Source: Enterococcus sp. 9D6_DIV0238 (GTDB lineage Bacteria > Bacillota > Bacilli > Lactobacillales > Enterococcaceae). Taken from it: a stretch of 64,000 nt of DNA. This document shows positions 1-9,644 of the stretch, one piece after another. The translations under genes and the position numbers were made by a program. Location of the stretch: NCBI RefSeq assembly GCF_002174455.2, contig NZ_CP147246.1:62001-126000 (forward strand), in the 5' to 3' direction. The notes beneath the pieces are model-generated. The model was not told the DNA's origin. It searched no databases and saw nothing but the letters and a program-made list of their open reading frames with translations. The stretch's first letter is position 1. Each line of letters starts with the position of its first letter.

Positions 1-51
1 CTTCTGTCTAATTTATTGTATAATGAAGATACATGAGCGAGGAGGTAGTTT

Positions 52-768
52 ATGAATTTGCCTTTATACAAAAAAATCGAGCAGGATCTATTAGATAAGA
101 TCGAAGATGGAACCTATGCTGAAAATGAGCTGATCCCAACAGAATTAGAATTAGCAGAAGAATATCAAGTAAGCAGACCGACAGTAAGACAGGCGGTCCA
201 AACATTAGTGGATGCTGGCTATTTAGAGAAGAGAAAAAAAAGAGGAACGATCGTTAAACGCCCAAAAATCGAGCAGGAATTTACCAAAGTGATCGAAAGT
301 TTCGATTCTGAGATGAGCCGAAAAGGCTTGGTTCCAAAGACGAAAGTCATTGCTTTTAGAAAAGACGCTGCCAATGAAGAAGTGGCTGAAAACTTAGAGA
401 TTCTAGAAGGTGATGACGTCTATAAGCTGATTCGTTTACGGTATGCTGGAGAAAAACCGACAGTTTTAGTAACTACCTATATCCCGGCATTTCTATTTAA
501 GGAACTTGATGAAGTCGATTTTTCTACAAATTTACTTTACAGTATCTTTAAAGAAAAAGGCTTTCCGATCAAGACTGTCTCACGTCGTCTAGATGTGATT
601 CAAGCGGATGATACGGTGAGTGATTTATTGGATGTTGAGGTAGGCGCACCGCTGTTTTATTTCCATACTCGAGGATTTACAGACGGGAAGTTACCGATCG
701 AGTATTCGATTTCAAAATATCGGGGAGATATAAATTCCTTTGTGTTTGAGATAACTGAAAATGGATAG
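52..768 (+). CDS. GntR-family transcriptional regulator with UTRA domain
   Basis: This is a DNA-binding repressor of the GntR/HutC type. Residues 1-70 form the winged helix, with the typical run ELAEEYQVSRPTVRQAV followed by a wing ending in RGTIVKRP. Residues 90-235 form a UTRA effector domain, which in this family binds a small ligand, often a sugar phosphate. The length of 238 aa is normal. A TATAAT at 19-24 and a GAGGAGGT ribosome site at 39-46 precede the ATG. The genes it controls are not evident here: the next gene, msrA, has its own upstream region beyond a terminator. The target may lie left of the window. The family call is sure; the ligand is unknown. Confidence 0.9.
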   Translation: MNLPLYKKIEQDLLDKIEDGTYAENELIPTELELAEEYQVSRPTVRQAVQTLVDAGYLEKRKKRGTIVKRPKIEQEFTKVIESFDSEMSRKGLVPKTKVIAFRKDAANEEVAENLEILEGDDVYKLIRLRYAGEKPTVLVTTYIPAFLFKELDEVDFSTNLLYSIFKEKGFPIKTVSRRLDVIQADDTVSDLLDVEVGAPLFYFHTRGFTDGKLPIEYSISKYRGDINSFVFEITENG

Positions 769-791
769 AACTTGAATCATAGTTTGACTGT

Positions 792-841
792 AAAAAATGT
801 GTATGTGATATGCCGTAGGTGATGTCTCATACACATTTTTT
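792..841. terminator. Rho-independent terminator after the GntR gene
   Basis: Perfect 14-bp inverted repeat (792-805 with 828-841) whose arms begin with A6 and end with T6, so it could act in both directions. Confidence 0.8.
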
Positions 842-981
842 GTTTTCTTTTTATACTAGAAAATCATTTATTAGATAAGAATAAAAAAATATGTTACATT
901 TCAATTGAACGTCAATGTGCCATTATTTTAGTATACATGCTTTTTTTGTTACACGATTAAAAGACCAGAGGTGAAGTTGCG

Positions 982-1803
982 ATGACCAATAATCAGGAAG
1001 AAGTAATGAAAGAGCTCTATAACCTTATTTTAAATCCCGGAACACGTGATTGGGAACGAGTGCAGTTAATAGAAGCGAAGAATCAAATAGAAATTGGTGC
1101 GAATTTCAAAGACCAGCTAGCTAAACTTGAAGCAGCCTTGCGCCCTCTGAATACGAGAAACAATCTAACTCCTGATGTAGCTGACTTTTATTCGAAAATC
1201 ACAAACGACCCAATTGGAGAAAAGGTGTATGACTTTTCAAAACATATCGTTTTAGATGTCGACCATCAAGAACGAGCTGTTTTTGCTGGCGGCTGTTTTT
1301 GGTGTATGGTCGAGCCGTTTGAATCACGTCCTGGGATCATTTCTGTTTTATCTGGCTATACAGGAGGATCTGTTGAACATCCGACTTATGATCAAATAAT
1401 AGGAGGAAGTACAGGTCATGTAGAAGCAGTTGAGATTATTTTTGATACACGCATGATCAGCTATAGAGAATTAGTGGAATTATACTGGGAGATTTCTGAC
1501 CCAACGGATGCATTTGGTCAGTTTCAGGATCGCGGAAATCAATACAGACCGATCATTTTCGTTCAGAATGCGCAACAACGACAGATTGCTGAACAATCAA
1601 AGGAGGCGCTTGAAGCTTCTGGAAAATACAAAGAGCCGATCGTGACAAAAATTCAGTCAGCAACGGGATTTTGGCCTGCAGAAAATTATCATCAAGAATT
1701 TTATAAGAAACAGCCCAAACGATATAGAAAAATGAAGCGTGCTCGTCAAAATCTTATGAAATATCAACAGCTTAAAAATAAAATTCAACGTAAAAAAAGA
1801 TAG
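982..1803 (+). CDS. msrA: Peptide-methionine (S)-S-oxide reductase with N-terminal extension
   Basis: MsrA reduces methionine-S-sulfoxide in oxidatively damaged proteins in the cytoplasm. The catalytic motif appears as GGCFWC (Cys105, with a second Cys108) followed by [14 protein letters not shown] and a GHVEAVEI block, all hallmarks of the family. The protein is 273 aa, longer than typical free-standing MsrA (about 170-220 aa). Residues 1-95 precede the catalytic domain, are acidic and helical in character, and have no domain I recognise. The C terminus is very basic. The ATG lies after a GAGGTGAAG ribosome site. No msrB accompanies it in this window. Confidence is high for the activity and low for any role of the extension. 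Confidence 0.92.
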   Translation: MTNNQEEVMKELYNLILNPGTRDWERVQLIEAKNQIEIGANFKDQLAKLEAALRPLNTRNNLTPDVADFYSKITNDPIGEKVYDFSKHIVLDVDHQERAVFAGGCFWCMVEPFESRPGIISVLSGYTGGSVEHPTYDQIIGGSTGHVEAVEIIFDTRMISYRELVELYWEISDPTDAFGQFQDRGNQYRPIIFVQNAQQRQIAEQSKEALEASGKYKEPIVTKIQSATGFWPAENYHQEFYKKQPKRYRKMKRARQNLMKYQQLKNKIQRKKR

Positions 1804-1881
1804 AAAACGCAATTGAATTTGTCGATAATTTCCCTGAATTAAAATGAAAACGTATTTATTTTTTTGTTTCTTGTAAGACTA

Positions 1882-1947
1882 TTGACAATAAAACCTATAT
1901 GCGTTAATATCGAACAGTATTAATTACTAACGCTGTTAGCTATTAAC
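1882..1947 (+). promoter_or_regulatory. Promoter and likely MarR operator for the ABC exporter operon
   Basis: TTGACA at 1882-1887 and TAATAT at 1905-1910 are 17 bp apart. Just downstream is the palindrome CTAACGCTGTTAG (1927-1939), overlapping a second one, GTTAGCTATTAAC (1935-1947). Dyads placed over the transcription start fit autorepression by the MarR protein encoded immediately downstream. The operator role is inferred. Confidence 0.65.
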
Positions 1948-1983
1948 GGTGAAAGTGATTATTTTAAAAGAAGGAGGAGTCAT

Positions 1984-2430
1984 ATGTCATTCGCAGAGGA
2001 AGCTGAACAAGAGCTTATTCGTTTGATGGTGGAAAACCGTAATAGTGCCTTCAGCAAGTTTGAAAAGAGTAATCAAGGTGAAAATATCGTCATCAAATTT
2101 CTCTATAAACATGGTGAACCCACTAGCCCGAAGCATTTAGCGGAATCACTGAATTTATCCAGTGCCCGAATTGCTGTTGTTTTAGGAAGTTTAGAAAAAA
2201 AGGGACTGATCGAGCGTAATATGGACCCAAATGACCGTAGAAGAATCAATGTTACTTTGACGGAGTGCGGCAAGAAAGCGGCCAAACAAGAGAAAAAGCA
2301 AATGCGTGATAAAGTCGTTCAAATTTTCAAAATGATGGGCGAAGACGATACAGTACTGTTTATTGAACTCGTTGCGAAATTTGTTGACTGCGCCCAAAAA
2401 TTATCTCTGAAAGAGGAAGGTGACCAATAG
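1984..2430 (+). CDS. MarR-family transcriptional regulator
   Basis: This 148-aa winged-helix regulator probably represses its own operon. The HTH lies near residues 38-80 (HGEPTSPKHLAESLNLSSAR, then LEKKGLIER) and is followed by the MarR wing with DPNDRR. A GAAGGAGGAG ribosome site precedes the ATG. Its TAG stop shares one base with the GTG start of the following ABC transporter gene, so the two are translationally coupled. MarR proteins often sense toxic compounds and control efflux pumps, which matches the neighbours. The ligand cannot be read from the sequence. Confidence 0.9.
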   Translation: MSFAEEAEQELIRLMVENRNSAFSKFEKSNQGENIVIKFLYKHGEPTSPKHLAESLNLSSARIAVVLGSLEKKGLIERNMDPNDRRRINVTLTECGKKAAKQEKKQMRDKVVQIFKMMGEDDTVLFIELVAKFVDCAQKLSLKEEGDQ

Positions 2431-4811
2431 TGAAGATTTTTAAATATCTAGGCAAATACTGGTATGCGGTCATCGCAGTTCTTGTGCTTTTAGTCGTACA
2501 AGCCAATAGTGATCTAAGCTTACCAAACTTAACATCCGACATTGTTGATATCGGTATTCAACAAGGAGGGCTTGAAAACTCTACGCCTGAAAAAATCAGA
2601 AAATCAACTCTTCAGGGAATTGAAATGTTCATGACTGAAGATGAAAAGAAAACCATTGAGGACAACTACAAAGAAACAACTCAAAAAATCGATGGTGAAA
2701 AAGTAGACATTTATAAACTAGATCTGCAAGAAGGAATGACAAAAGAAAAGCTTGCTAAGGTCTTTGATCTACCGATGATGATGTTAGCATCTTCTCAAGC
2801 AAAGGATTCTAAAAGTGCAAGTGAAGCCAAAGCAATCATCGAAGACTATAAAGCAATCGGAAACGATGCTGAAAAAGCCCAAAAGTTAGGAGCAGAGGCT
2901 AAGGCATTAGGCGAACAAGCAAAAGCAGCTGGCGAAGCTGCAGCAAGTGCAACAGATGCCGCTACTGCGGCAGCCAATGCCAGTGAAGCTCAATCTTTAG
3001 CGGCGCAAGCACAGGAAAAAGGGGCTGAAGCACAGAAGCTTGCAGATTCCTTACAAACAAGAACGGATGAAATGCCCGCAAAAGTGGAAGCTGCTAGAAA
3101 GAAAACAGAAGATAACTTAGGTGATCTCGGAACAAATTCACTTAGAACTGTGGGGATCCAATTAACGTTAGCTGAATATAAGGCGTTGAATATGGACACA
3201 CAACAAATTCAAACGGATTATATTATTAAAACTGGATCAAAAATGATCTTGTTAACATTGATTTCTGCTGTCGCTGCAATTATTGTCGGTTTGATCGCTT
3301 CGATCGTGGCAGCATCTGTCGGACGAAATTTACGTGTGGGACAATATGAAAAAACATTGCAATTCTCCAACACAGAAATGGAAAAATTCTCACCAGCATC
3401 ATTGATCACTCGTAATACCAATGATATCCAACAAATGCAGATGGGGATCGTCATGATCATGCGTATCGTATTATATGCACCGATCCTTGGTATTGGCGGA
3501 ATCTACCAAGTCTACCGAACAGGAACTGGTATGGGCTGGATCGTTGGAGTAGCGGTCGGCGCGGTATTGGTTTTAGTTCTAACCTTATTGGCAACAACGA
3601 TGCCTAAGTTTAAGGCGTTACAAAATTTGGTGGATAGAGTGAACTTAGTTTCTCGTGAAATCATCACTGGACTACCTGTTATTCGGGCATTTTCTCGTGA
3701 AAAATTTGAAGAAAAACGTTTTGACCGTGCAAATACAGATTTAATGAAAACTCAATTATTTGTCAACCGCGCAATGTCGATCATGATGCCGGTAATGATG
3801 CTATTGATGAATGGGATTTCTGTCTTGATCGTTTGGGTCGGTGGTCATAATATGGATATGGGCCAACTTCAAGTTGGGGACATGATGGCCTTCATCACCT
3901 ATACAATGCAAATCGTTATGGCCTTCATGATGTTGTCGATGGTATCGATCATTCTTCCTCGTGCAAATGTAGCAGCAGGCCGTGTGGAAGAAGTTCTTGA
4001 GACCGTACCGACGATCGAAGATCCAAAACAATCAAAAGACGACCATGAATTCAATGGCGAAGTGAAATTCGAAGCTGTTCAATTTAGATATGGCGATGCC
4101 GATGAGGATGTCTTACATCATATCAATTTTGTGGCAAAACCAGGGCAAACGACCGCATTGATTGGTTCAACAGGATCTGGTAAATCAACGGTCATCAATT
4201 TGATTCCTAGATTATTCGACGTCACAGGTGGACGAATCACAATCGATGGCATCGATATTCGGGAAATGTCCTTGCATAAATTACATGAAATCATCGGATT
4301 TGTTCCTCAAAAAGGGGTACTTTTCTCAGGTGATATCGCGTCAAACATCAAATTTGGAGATGCAGATATTTCAGATGAACAAATGAAAAAAGCAGCTCAA
4401 ATTGCACAAGCAGAAGAATTTATCGATTCGAATGAAAAAGGCTACAGCCGTGAGATTTCTCAAGGTGGAACGAATGTTTCCGGTGGTCAAAAACAACGTT
4501 TGTCCATTGCTCGTGCTCTAGCTAAAAATCCTAAGATCTTGATTTTTGATGACTCATTTTCAGCACTTGATAATAAAACTGATGTTGCTTTACGTAAGGC
4601 TTTGTCTGAAAATATCAAAGATGCAACACAGATCATCGTTGCTCAAAAAATTTCAACGATCCTTCATGCAGATAACATTATCGTGTTAAATGAAGGACGT
4701 ATCGTTGATCAAGGAACGCACGAAGAACTGATGAAATCATCAAAAGTATATCAAGAAATCGCTCAGTCACAATTAAGCAATGCTGAATTAGGCATAGAAG
4801 AAGCGGAGTAA
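2430..4811 (+). CDS. Heterodimeric ABC multidrug exporter subunit, degenerate ATP site, large insertion
   Basis: Half-transporter with a six-helix membrane domain and a C-terminal nucleotide-binding domain. Walker A (GSTGSGKST, near residue 580) and signature VSGGQKQR are intact. Walker B reads ILIFDDSFSALD, with Asp in place of the catalytic Glu, the mark of the degenerate partner in heterodimeric exporters such as EfrC/LmrC-type pumps. At 793 aa it is about 200 residues longer than usual: residues 35-260, between TM1 and TM2, hold a hydrophilic, Ala/Glu/Lys-rich, probably coiled-coil region predicted to face outside. Translation starts with GTG overlapping the MarR stop. The partner subunit follows 13 bp downstream. 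The drug specificity is unknown. Confidence 0.88.
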   Translation: MKIFKYLGKYWYAVIAVLVLLVVQANSDLSLPNLTSDIVDIGIQQGGLENSTPEKIRKSTLQGIEMFMTEDEKKTIEDNYKETTQKIDGEKVDIYKLDLQEGMTKEKLAKVFDLPMMMLASSQAKDSKSASEAKAIIEDYKAIGNDAEKAQKLGAEAKALGEQAKAAGEAAASATDAATAAANASEAQSLAAQAQEKGAEAQKLADSLQTRTDEMPAKVEAARKKTEDNLGDLGTNSLRTVGIQLTLAEYKALNMDTQQIQTDYIIKTGSKMILLTLISAVAAIIVGLIASIVAASVGRNLRVGQYEKTLQFSNTEMEKFSPASLITRNTNDIQQMQMGIVMIMRIVLYAPILGIGGIYQVYRTGTGMGWIVGVAVGAVLVLVLTLLATTMPKFKALQNLVDRVNLVSREIITGLPVIRAFSREKFEEKRFDRANTDLMKTQLFVNRAMSIMMPVMMLLMNGISVLIVWVGGHNMDMGQLQVGDMMAFITYTMQIVMAFMMLSMVSIILPRANVAAGRVEEVLETVPTIEDPKQSKDDHEFNGEVKFEAVQFRYGDADEDVLHHINFVAKPGQTTALIGSTGSGKSTVINLIPRLFDVTGGRITIDGIDIREMSLHKLHEIIGFVPQKGVLFSGDIASNIKFGDADISDEQMKKAAQIAQAEEFIDSNEKGYSREISQGGTNVSGGQKQRLSIARALAKNPKILIFDDSFSALDNKTDVALRKALSENIKDATQIIVAQKISTILHADNIIVLNEGRIVDQGTHEELMKSSKVYQEIAQSQLSNAELGIEEAE

Positions 4812-4824
4812 GGAGGAGCAAATA

Positions 4825-6672
4825 ATGGCAGAAGAAAAACAAAACCGCCCTCGTCGCGGCGGTGGTCCTGGACAAATTGCTCCAGTAGAAAAAGCAAAAG
4901 ATTTCAAAGGAACGATCAAGAAATTAGTGTCGTATATCGGCGCCTATAAAATTCCTGTATTCTTTGTGATGATCTTTGCGATCGCCTCAACCGTATTCAA
5001 TATTTGGGGACCAAAAATTTTATCCAAAGCAATCACAGAATTATTTAATGGTTTAATCAAGAAATATCAAGGAACCGGTGGGATCGATTTTGAAAAAATC
5101 GGTGGTATCCTATTATTCATGCTAGGTTTATACCTTGTTGCATCGTTATTCGGGATCATCCAAGGCTGGATCATGTCGACGATTTCGCAAAAAATCACCT
5201 ACCGCATGAGAAAAGAAATATCAGAGAAAATCAATCGTATGCCGATGAACTATTTTGAAAGTCGGACGACTGGGGAAGTTTTATCTCGTATCACAAATGA
5301 CGTGGATACATTAGGACAATCATTGAACCAATCGATCACACAACTGATTACATCTGTCTTCACCATCATTGGAGTTATCGTGATGATGCTTTCGATCTCA
5401 GTTAAAATGACAGGAATTGCGATTTTGATCGTACCGATTTCCTTTATTTTGATCATGATCGTTGTAAAAAACTCACAAAAATACTTTAAAACACAACAAG
5501 AATATCTTGGTGTGATCAATGGTAAAGTTGAAGAAACGATCGGCGGTTACAATATCGTGCGTTTGTTCAATGATGAAGAAAACTCTTTGAATGAATTTAA
5601 AGAACAAAATGATGTGCTATTCAAATCAGCTTGGAAATCTCAATTTCTTTCAGGTTTGATGCAGCCGATCATGAACTTTGTCGGAAACTTAGGGTATGTT
5701 GCAGTTGCGATCGTTGGTGGGATCATGGCATATAATGGTTCGATCACAGTTGGGGATATCCAAGCGTTCATCCAATATGTACGTAACTTAACACAGCCGA
5801 TCGCTCAATTAGCGCAAGTATCTAATATGCTTCAATCAATGGCGGCAGCTGCTGAACGTGTCTTTGAATTCCTTGGTGAGGAAGAAGAAGATCAAACGGT
5901 ACCAAATCCAGTGAAAATCGATAAAGCCGAAGGAATGGTCGACTTTGACCATGTACAATTTGGTTATACACCAGATAAAATCGTTATCCATGATTTCAGT
6001 TCCCATGTGGAACCAGGACAGACAGTTGCGATCGTTGGTCCAACGGGTGCAGGGAAAACAACAATGGTCAAATTGCTGATGCGTTTTTACGATGTCAATT
6101 CTGGTGCAATCAAGATCGATGGCCACAATATCAAAGATTTCAATCGTGCCGATCTACGTAAGAATATCGGAATGGTTTTACAAGATACTTGGTTATTCAA
6201 AGGAACCATCATGGAAAATCTTCGGTATGGTCGTCTTGAAGCAACGGATGAAGAAGTCTACGCTGCTGCGAAAGCGGCCCATGTCCATCATTTTATCCAA
6301 ACATTGCCTGGCGGCTACAATATGGAATTGAATGAAGAGTCTTCTAATATCTCTCAAGGTCAAAAACAATTATTGACGATCGCCCGTGCTATTTTAGCCG
6401 ACAAACCGATCTTGATCCTAGACGAAGCAACTTCTTCTGTTGATACACGAACAGAAGGATTGATCCAAGAGGCGATGAATAATTTAATGGCTGGACGTAC
6501 GTCATTTGTTATCGCTCACCGTTTATCTACGATCAAAGATGCAGATAAGATCCTTTATATGCAAGACGGAGATATCAAAGAGCAAGGAACACATGATGAA
6601 TTACTTGCTGAAGGTGGCTACTATGCGTCACTTTACAATTCTCAGTTTGAGGATTTAGCAGACGAAAACTAG
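4825..6672 (+). CDS. Heterodimeric ABC multidrug exporter subunit, canonical ATP site
   Basis: Second half of the exporter, 615 aa. Six predicted membrane helices occupy about residues 35-330 and the ATPase domain residues 375-610. Walker A is GPTGAGKTT, Walker B is ILILDEATSSVD with the catalytic Glu, and the H-loop is IAHRLST. The ABC signature is atypical, ISQGQKQ, a change seen in one partner of asymmetric exporters. Together the subunits would make one hydrolytic and one degenerate ATP site. The Arg/Gly-rich N-terminal tail precedes TM1. An AGGAGG ribosome site lies just upstream. The closest described relatives I recall are enterococcal EfrCD-type and lactococcal LmrCD-type pumps. Confidence 0.9.
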   Translation: MAEEKQNRPRRGGGPGQIAPVEKAKDFKGTIKKLVSYIGAYKIPVFFVMIFAIASTVFNIWGPKILSKAITELFNGLIKKYQGTGGIDFEKIGGILLFMLGLYLVASLFGIIQGWIMSTISQKITYRMRKEISEKINRMPMNYFESRTTGEVLSRITNDVDTLGQSLNQSITQLITSVFTIIGVIVMMLSISVKMTGIAILIVPISFILIMIVVKNSQKYFKTQQEYLGVINGKVEETIGGYNIVRLFNDEENSLNEFKEQNDVLFKSAWKSQFLSGLMQPIMNFVGNLGYVAVAIVGGIMAYNGSITVGDIQAFIQYVRNLTQPIAQLAQVSNMLQSMAAAAERVFEFLGEEEEDQTVPNPVKIDKAEGMVDFDHVQFGYTPDKIVIHDFSSHVEPGQTVAIVGPTGAGKTTMVKLLMRFYDVNSGAIKIDGHNIKDFNRADLRKNIGMVLQDTWLFKGTIMENLRYGRLEATDEEVYAAAKAAHVHHFIQTLPGGYNMELNEESSNISQGQKQLLTIARAILADKPILILDEATSSVDTRTEGLIQEAMNNLMAGRTSFVIAHRLSTIKDADKILYMQDGDIKEQGTHDELLAEGGYYASLYNSQFEDLADEN

Positions 6673-6685
6673 ATAGTAAAAAGAA

Positions 6686-6726
6686 AGTTAGAAATGATCT
6701 TTAAGAGGTCGTTTCTAGCTTTTTTT
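6686..6726 (+). terminator. Rho-independent terminator after the ABC exporter operon
   Basis: Long imperfect stem (6686-6700 with 6706-6720, a few G-T pairs) followed by a T run. It separates the exporter from the KAS III operon. Confidence 0.75.
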
Positions 6727-6791
6727 AATTATGGTAAAATGAAGAAGGACTTATCAAGTTTAAACCAAAGGAAACACTTAAGGAGGAGCCA

Positions 6792-7808
6792 GTGAAAGAA
6801 AAAATAATCGTTACAGGTGCAACAGGCTTTTTAGGAGAGTATGTGATACAGGAGCTAGTTGCCCAAGATTACGATGTAATTGCGGTTGGTAGAAATAGCA
6901 AACATCTGGCGATGTTGGTGGGAAAATATGGTGTAACGGCTTTGCAATTGGATTTATCGAATCGAGAACAAGTGCTGAAGGTTTGGCCGAAGAGTGTATC
7001 GGCTTGCATTCATTGCGCTGCACTGTCAACTGTTTATGGACCTTATACTGCTTTTTATGAAGCAAATGTAATGGTGACAAAAACTGTGATAGAAGCTTCG
7101 ATTGCAGCTCACATTCCGCGCTTTGTTTTTGTATCTTCACCAAGTGTCTATGCAAAATGCAGAGATGATTTTGATATCAAAGAGCTTGATCCATTCAAAG
7201 ACTTGTCTAAGCAGTCTTACTTGAATTATTATATCCAGACAAAAATTGAAGCTGAACAACTACTGCTAACTTATCAAGAACAAATCGAATTAGTTATCGT
7301 TCGACCTAGAGGTTTATTTGGTATTGGCGATACTAGTATTTTTCCTCGATTGATGGAAGTAAATAATAAGATAGGTATTCCTTTATTCCGAAAGGGACAA
7401 GGAAATATCATGGACATCACTTGCGTCGAAAATGTGGCGTATGCTTTACGGCTTTGTGTTGAAAAAGCAGACATTCAAGGAAGCATTTTTAATATCACCA
7501 ATGGAGAACCGATGCCTTTTAAACTATTGATTGAACGGATTTTTGATCTTTTGGGAGAAGAAGTCCATTATCGTAAATTGAACGCACAGCTGATCTATCG
7601 TTTTGCAAGCATGTTAGAAGGTATCCACTATGGCTTGAAGCGGAATAAAGAACCGCTTTTGACAAGGTATACTGTGAGTATTTTGGCTTATAGTCAAACA
7701 CTAGATATCAGTGCGGCAAAGGAGCGATTAGGCTATACACCGATCATGACGGTTGATGAAGGAATTCAAAAATATATTACGGACTATAAAATGAAATTGG
7801 ATAGGTGA
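6792..7808 (+). CDS. NAD(P)-dependent epimerase/reductase (extended SDR), first gene of a six-gene cluster
   Basis: Extended short-chain dehydrogenase of 338 aa starting with GTG after an AAGGAGGAG site. The nucleotide-binding motif TGATGFLG is at residues 8-15, and the active-site Tyr-Lys pair appears as YIQTK near residue 152. It resembles 3-beta-hydroxysteroid dehydrogenase-like and OleD-like reductases that act on beta-keto acids or acyl groups. In this operon it is followed within 4 bp by a KAS III-like condensing enzyme, so a reduction of a beta-keto product is a reasonable guess. The substrate is not shown by the sequence. Confidence 0.85.
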   Translation: MKEKIIVTGATGFLGEYVIQELVAQDYDVIAVGRNSKHLAMLVGKYGVTALQLDLSNREQVLKVWPKSVSACIHCAALSTVYGPYTAFYEANVMVTKTVIEASIAAHIPRFVFVSSPSVYAKCRDDFDIKELDPFKDLSKQSYLNYYIQTKIEAEQLLLTYQEQIELVIVRPRGLFGIGDTSIFPRLMEVNNKIGIPLFRKGQGNIMDITCVENVAYALRLCVEKADIQGSIFNITNGEPMPFKLLIERIFDLLGEEVHYRKLNAQLIYRFASMLEGIHYGLKRNKEPLLTRYTVSILAYSQTLDISAAKERLGYTPIMTVDEGIQKYITDYKMKLDR

Positions 7809-7812
7809 AAAA

Positions 7813-8805
7813 ATGAAATTTACAATTGTTGGATCAGGCCGTCATTTGCCTGAAAGAGTCGTTTTATCGACAGAAGTCGATCAGCATTTCAATTTAGAAC
7901 CAGGAGAAACACAACGCAGAACAGGTATTGCCAAACGTCATTTTTATGATGAAGGAACATCAAAGTTAGCGGCAAAAGCAGTGACTGCGGCTCTAAATGA
8001 TGCACAATTGACGTATCAGGACTTAGATCTTTTGATTTGTGCGTCAGGTACATTTGAGCAGCCAATTCCGTGTACAGCGAGTTTAATTGCAGAACACTTT
8101 TTAGCAGAGGATCATCCGATTCCGTGCTTTGATGTTAATGCCACCTGCTTAAGCTTCATCAGCGCTTGTGAAATAGCACAGTCATTTCTTACAACTGGCA
8201 GATACTCGACTATTTTAATCGTTTCTGCGGAAGCTGGTGATGATGCTCTAGATCCAGAAGAGTTTGAGAGCAGTGCTTTAATCGGAAATGCGAGCGCAGC
8301 GTTTATTTTTTCTACAGCTAAGCAGCCCAAAGCACAGTATGATGTTGAGGTTTTAGGCGCAAGGTTTATGACCTATCCTGAATATGCTCATGCAGCAGAG
8401 ATCAAAGCTGGAGGAAGCGCTGATTTTATTCCTGAAAATGAGCAAGACCGCTATTTCCATATGGACGGTTTTGAATTGATCAAAGCGATGCGCCGTAAAT
8501 TGCCGGATTTTTTAAGTGATCTTTTAGCAGAAGCTCAAGTGGAGATAAAAGCTATCGATTTTGTTGTGCCGCATCAAGCGAGTGGTCCTGGTATGAAGAT
8601 CGCTGGCCGGTTGGCTAAATTTTCAGATAAGCAGCTAATCAATATCATTGAAGAAACTGGAAACACGATTGCAGCTTCAATTCCATTCACCTTCGAGTAT
8701 TTGTTGAAACGAGAAGAAGAATTTAAAGAAAAGATTGTTCTACTTCTAGGAACAGGGGCAGGAATGTCGATCGGCGGACAGTTACTAAGGATCAGTCGCC
8801 GATGA
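7813..8805 (+). CDS. KAS III-like (FabH/OleA-related) condensing enzyme
   Basis: Thiolase-fold 3-oxoacyl-ACP synthase III homologue of 330 aa. The Cys-His-Asn triad is visible: Cys112 in NATCLSF, His254 in VPHQASGPG and Asn284 in TGNTIAAS. The enzyme should therefore be able to perform a decarboxylative or head-to-head Claisen condensation. It is not the housekeeping FabH by context, because no fab genes are near, and the HQASGPG motif departs from the usual HQAN. Its ATG follows the SDR stop by 4 bp, and its own stop overlaps the start of the next gene. It probably makes or extends a dedicated acyl chain for this cluster. Confidence 0.85.
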   Translation: MKFTIVGSGRHLPERVVLSTEVDQHFNLEPGETQRRTGIAKRHFYDEGTSKLAAKAVTAALNDAQLTYQDLDLLICASGTFEQPIPCTASLIAEHFLAEDHPIPCFDVNATCLSFISACEIAQSFLTTGRYSTILIVSAEAGDDALDPEEFESSALIGNASAAFIFSTAKQPKAQYDVEVLGARFMTYPEYAHAAEIKAGGSADFIPENEQDRYFHMDGFELIKAMRRKLPDFLSDLLAEAQVEIKAIDFVVPHQASGPGMKIAGRLAKFSDKQLINIIEETGNTIAASIPFTFEYLLKREEEFKEKIVLLLGTGAGMSIGGQLLRISRR

Positions 8806-9644
8806 TCAATCATATAACTGTTATTAAAACGGGGAAGGCGATGCAGCGTCCGTTTTGGACCAAAGCTGGCGGAACATTTCGAAAAAAGGAATACCCCATT
8901 TATTGCATTGAACTTGAGCACGAAAAACTAGGGAAGATTTTAATTGATACAGGCTATGGCAATCAGTTTTTATCTCGCTTAGCATCACTGCCGCGAATTG
9001 TCTACGGGAAATTATTTATTGAAAAGAAAGAGTCTGTAAATGAAAAATGCTCTATAGCTGTACAGACTTACGAATGGGTGATTTTATCACATTTCCATCC
9101 GGACCATATAGGCGGATTAGGGGAGCTGAACTATCGTAAATTGATAATATCTTCTGAAATCGAAGGGCTAATAAAGCAGCCGCGTATTCAACAATTAAGA
9201 CAAGGCTTTTTTACAGAGCTAATGCCTAAATCAATAGAACAGGTGGATTTTATTGAACATAGTAAGAAAATAAACCTACCCGAGCTACAAGTTGAAGCAT
9301 ATGATCTATTTGGCGATCGCAGTGTTTGTGCGATTCCAATGGAAGGACATGCTGTCGGACAATCGATTTTTTATGTTCAAACAGTAGAAGGCCCCGTTTT
9401 ACTGGCCATTGATGTTGCCTGGCATGTAGAATCGATTACCGAACACCGTTTTCCAAAAATTGTGACTAAATTAATCGTGCACGATTATAAAGAAATGAAA
9501 CGCAATATCCGGATGTTAGCGAAAATTCATCAAGAAAATCCTGATCTTCCAATCGTGCTTTCCCATTGTCAAAACTCACTGAATTGGCTAAAACGATGGG
9601 ATCAAGAGAATGGAGGCTGCATCGTTGACTATCAAGAAAATTAA
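8802..9644 (+). CDS. Metallo-beta-lactamase-fold hydrolase
   Basis: Binuclear metal hydrolase of 280 aa. The core motif SHFHPDHIGG (HxHxDH) is near residues 99-107. Later metal ligands are plausible at GHAVGQS (about residue 184) and DVAWHVE (about residue 204). The N-terminal part resembles AHL-lactonase or quorum-quenching-like members, but the family covers thioesterases, lactonases and many other hydrolases. Start and stop overlap the neighbours (ATGA with the KAS gene). In a pathway with a condensing enzyme and an adenylating enzyme it may release or open a thioester or lactone. That role is inferred. Confidence 0.82.
   Translation: MINHITVIKTGKAMQRPFWTKAGGTFRKKEYPIYCIELEHEKLGKILIDTGYGNQFLSRLASLPRIVYGKLFIEKKESVNEKCSIAVQTYEWVILSHFHPDHIGGLGELNYRKLIISSEIEGLIKQPRIQQLRQGFFTELMPKSIEQVDFIEHSKKINLPELQVEAYDLFGDRSVCAIPMEGHAVGQSIFYVQTVEGPVLLAIDVAWHVESITEHRFPKIVTKLIVHDYKEMKRNIRMLAKIHQENPDLPIVLSHCQNSLNWLKRWDQENGGCIVDYQEN

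Noticed and set aside
4540..4580. Walker B Asp-Asp in the first ABC subunit as a sign of a dead gene
   Set aside because: A missing catalytic Glu in one partner is normal for heterodimeric exporters, and the frame and other motifs are intact.
6811..7155. 114-codon minus-strand frame inside the SDR gene
   Set aside because: Antisense to a gene with clear SDR motifs. It has no start signals and is a shadow.
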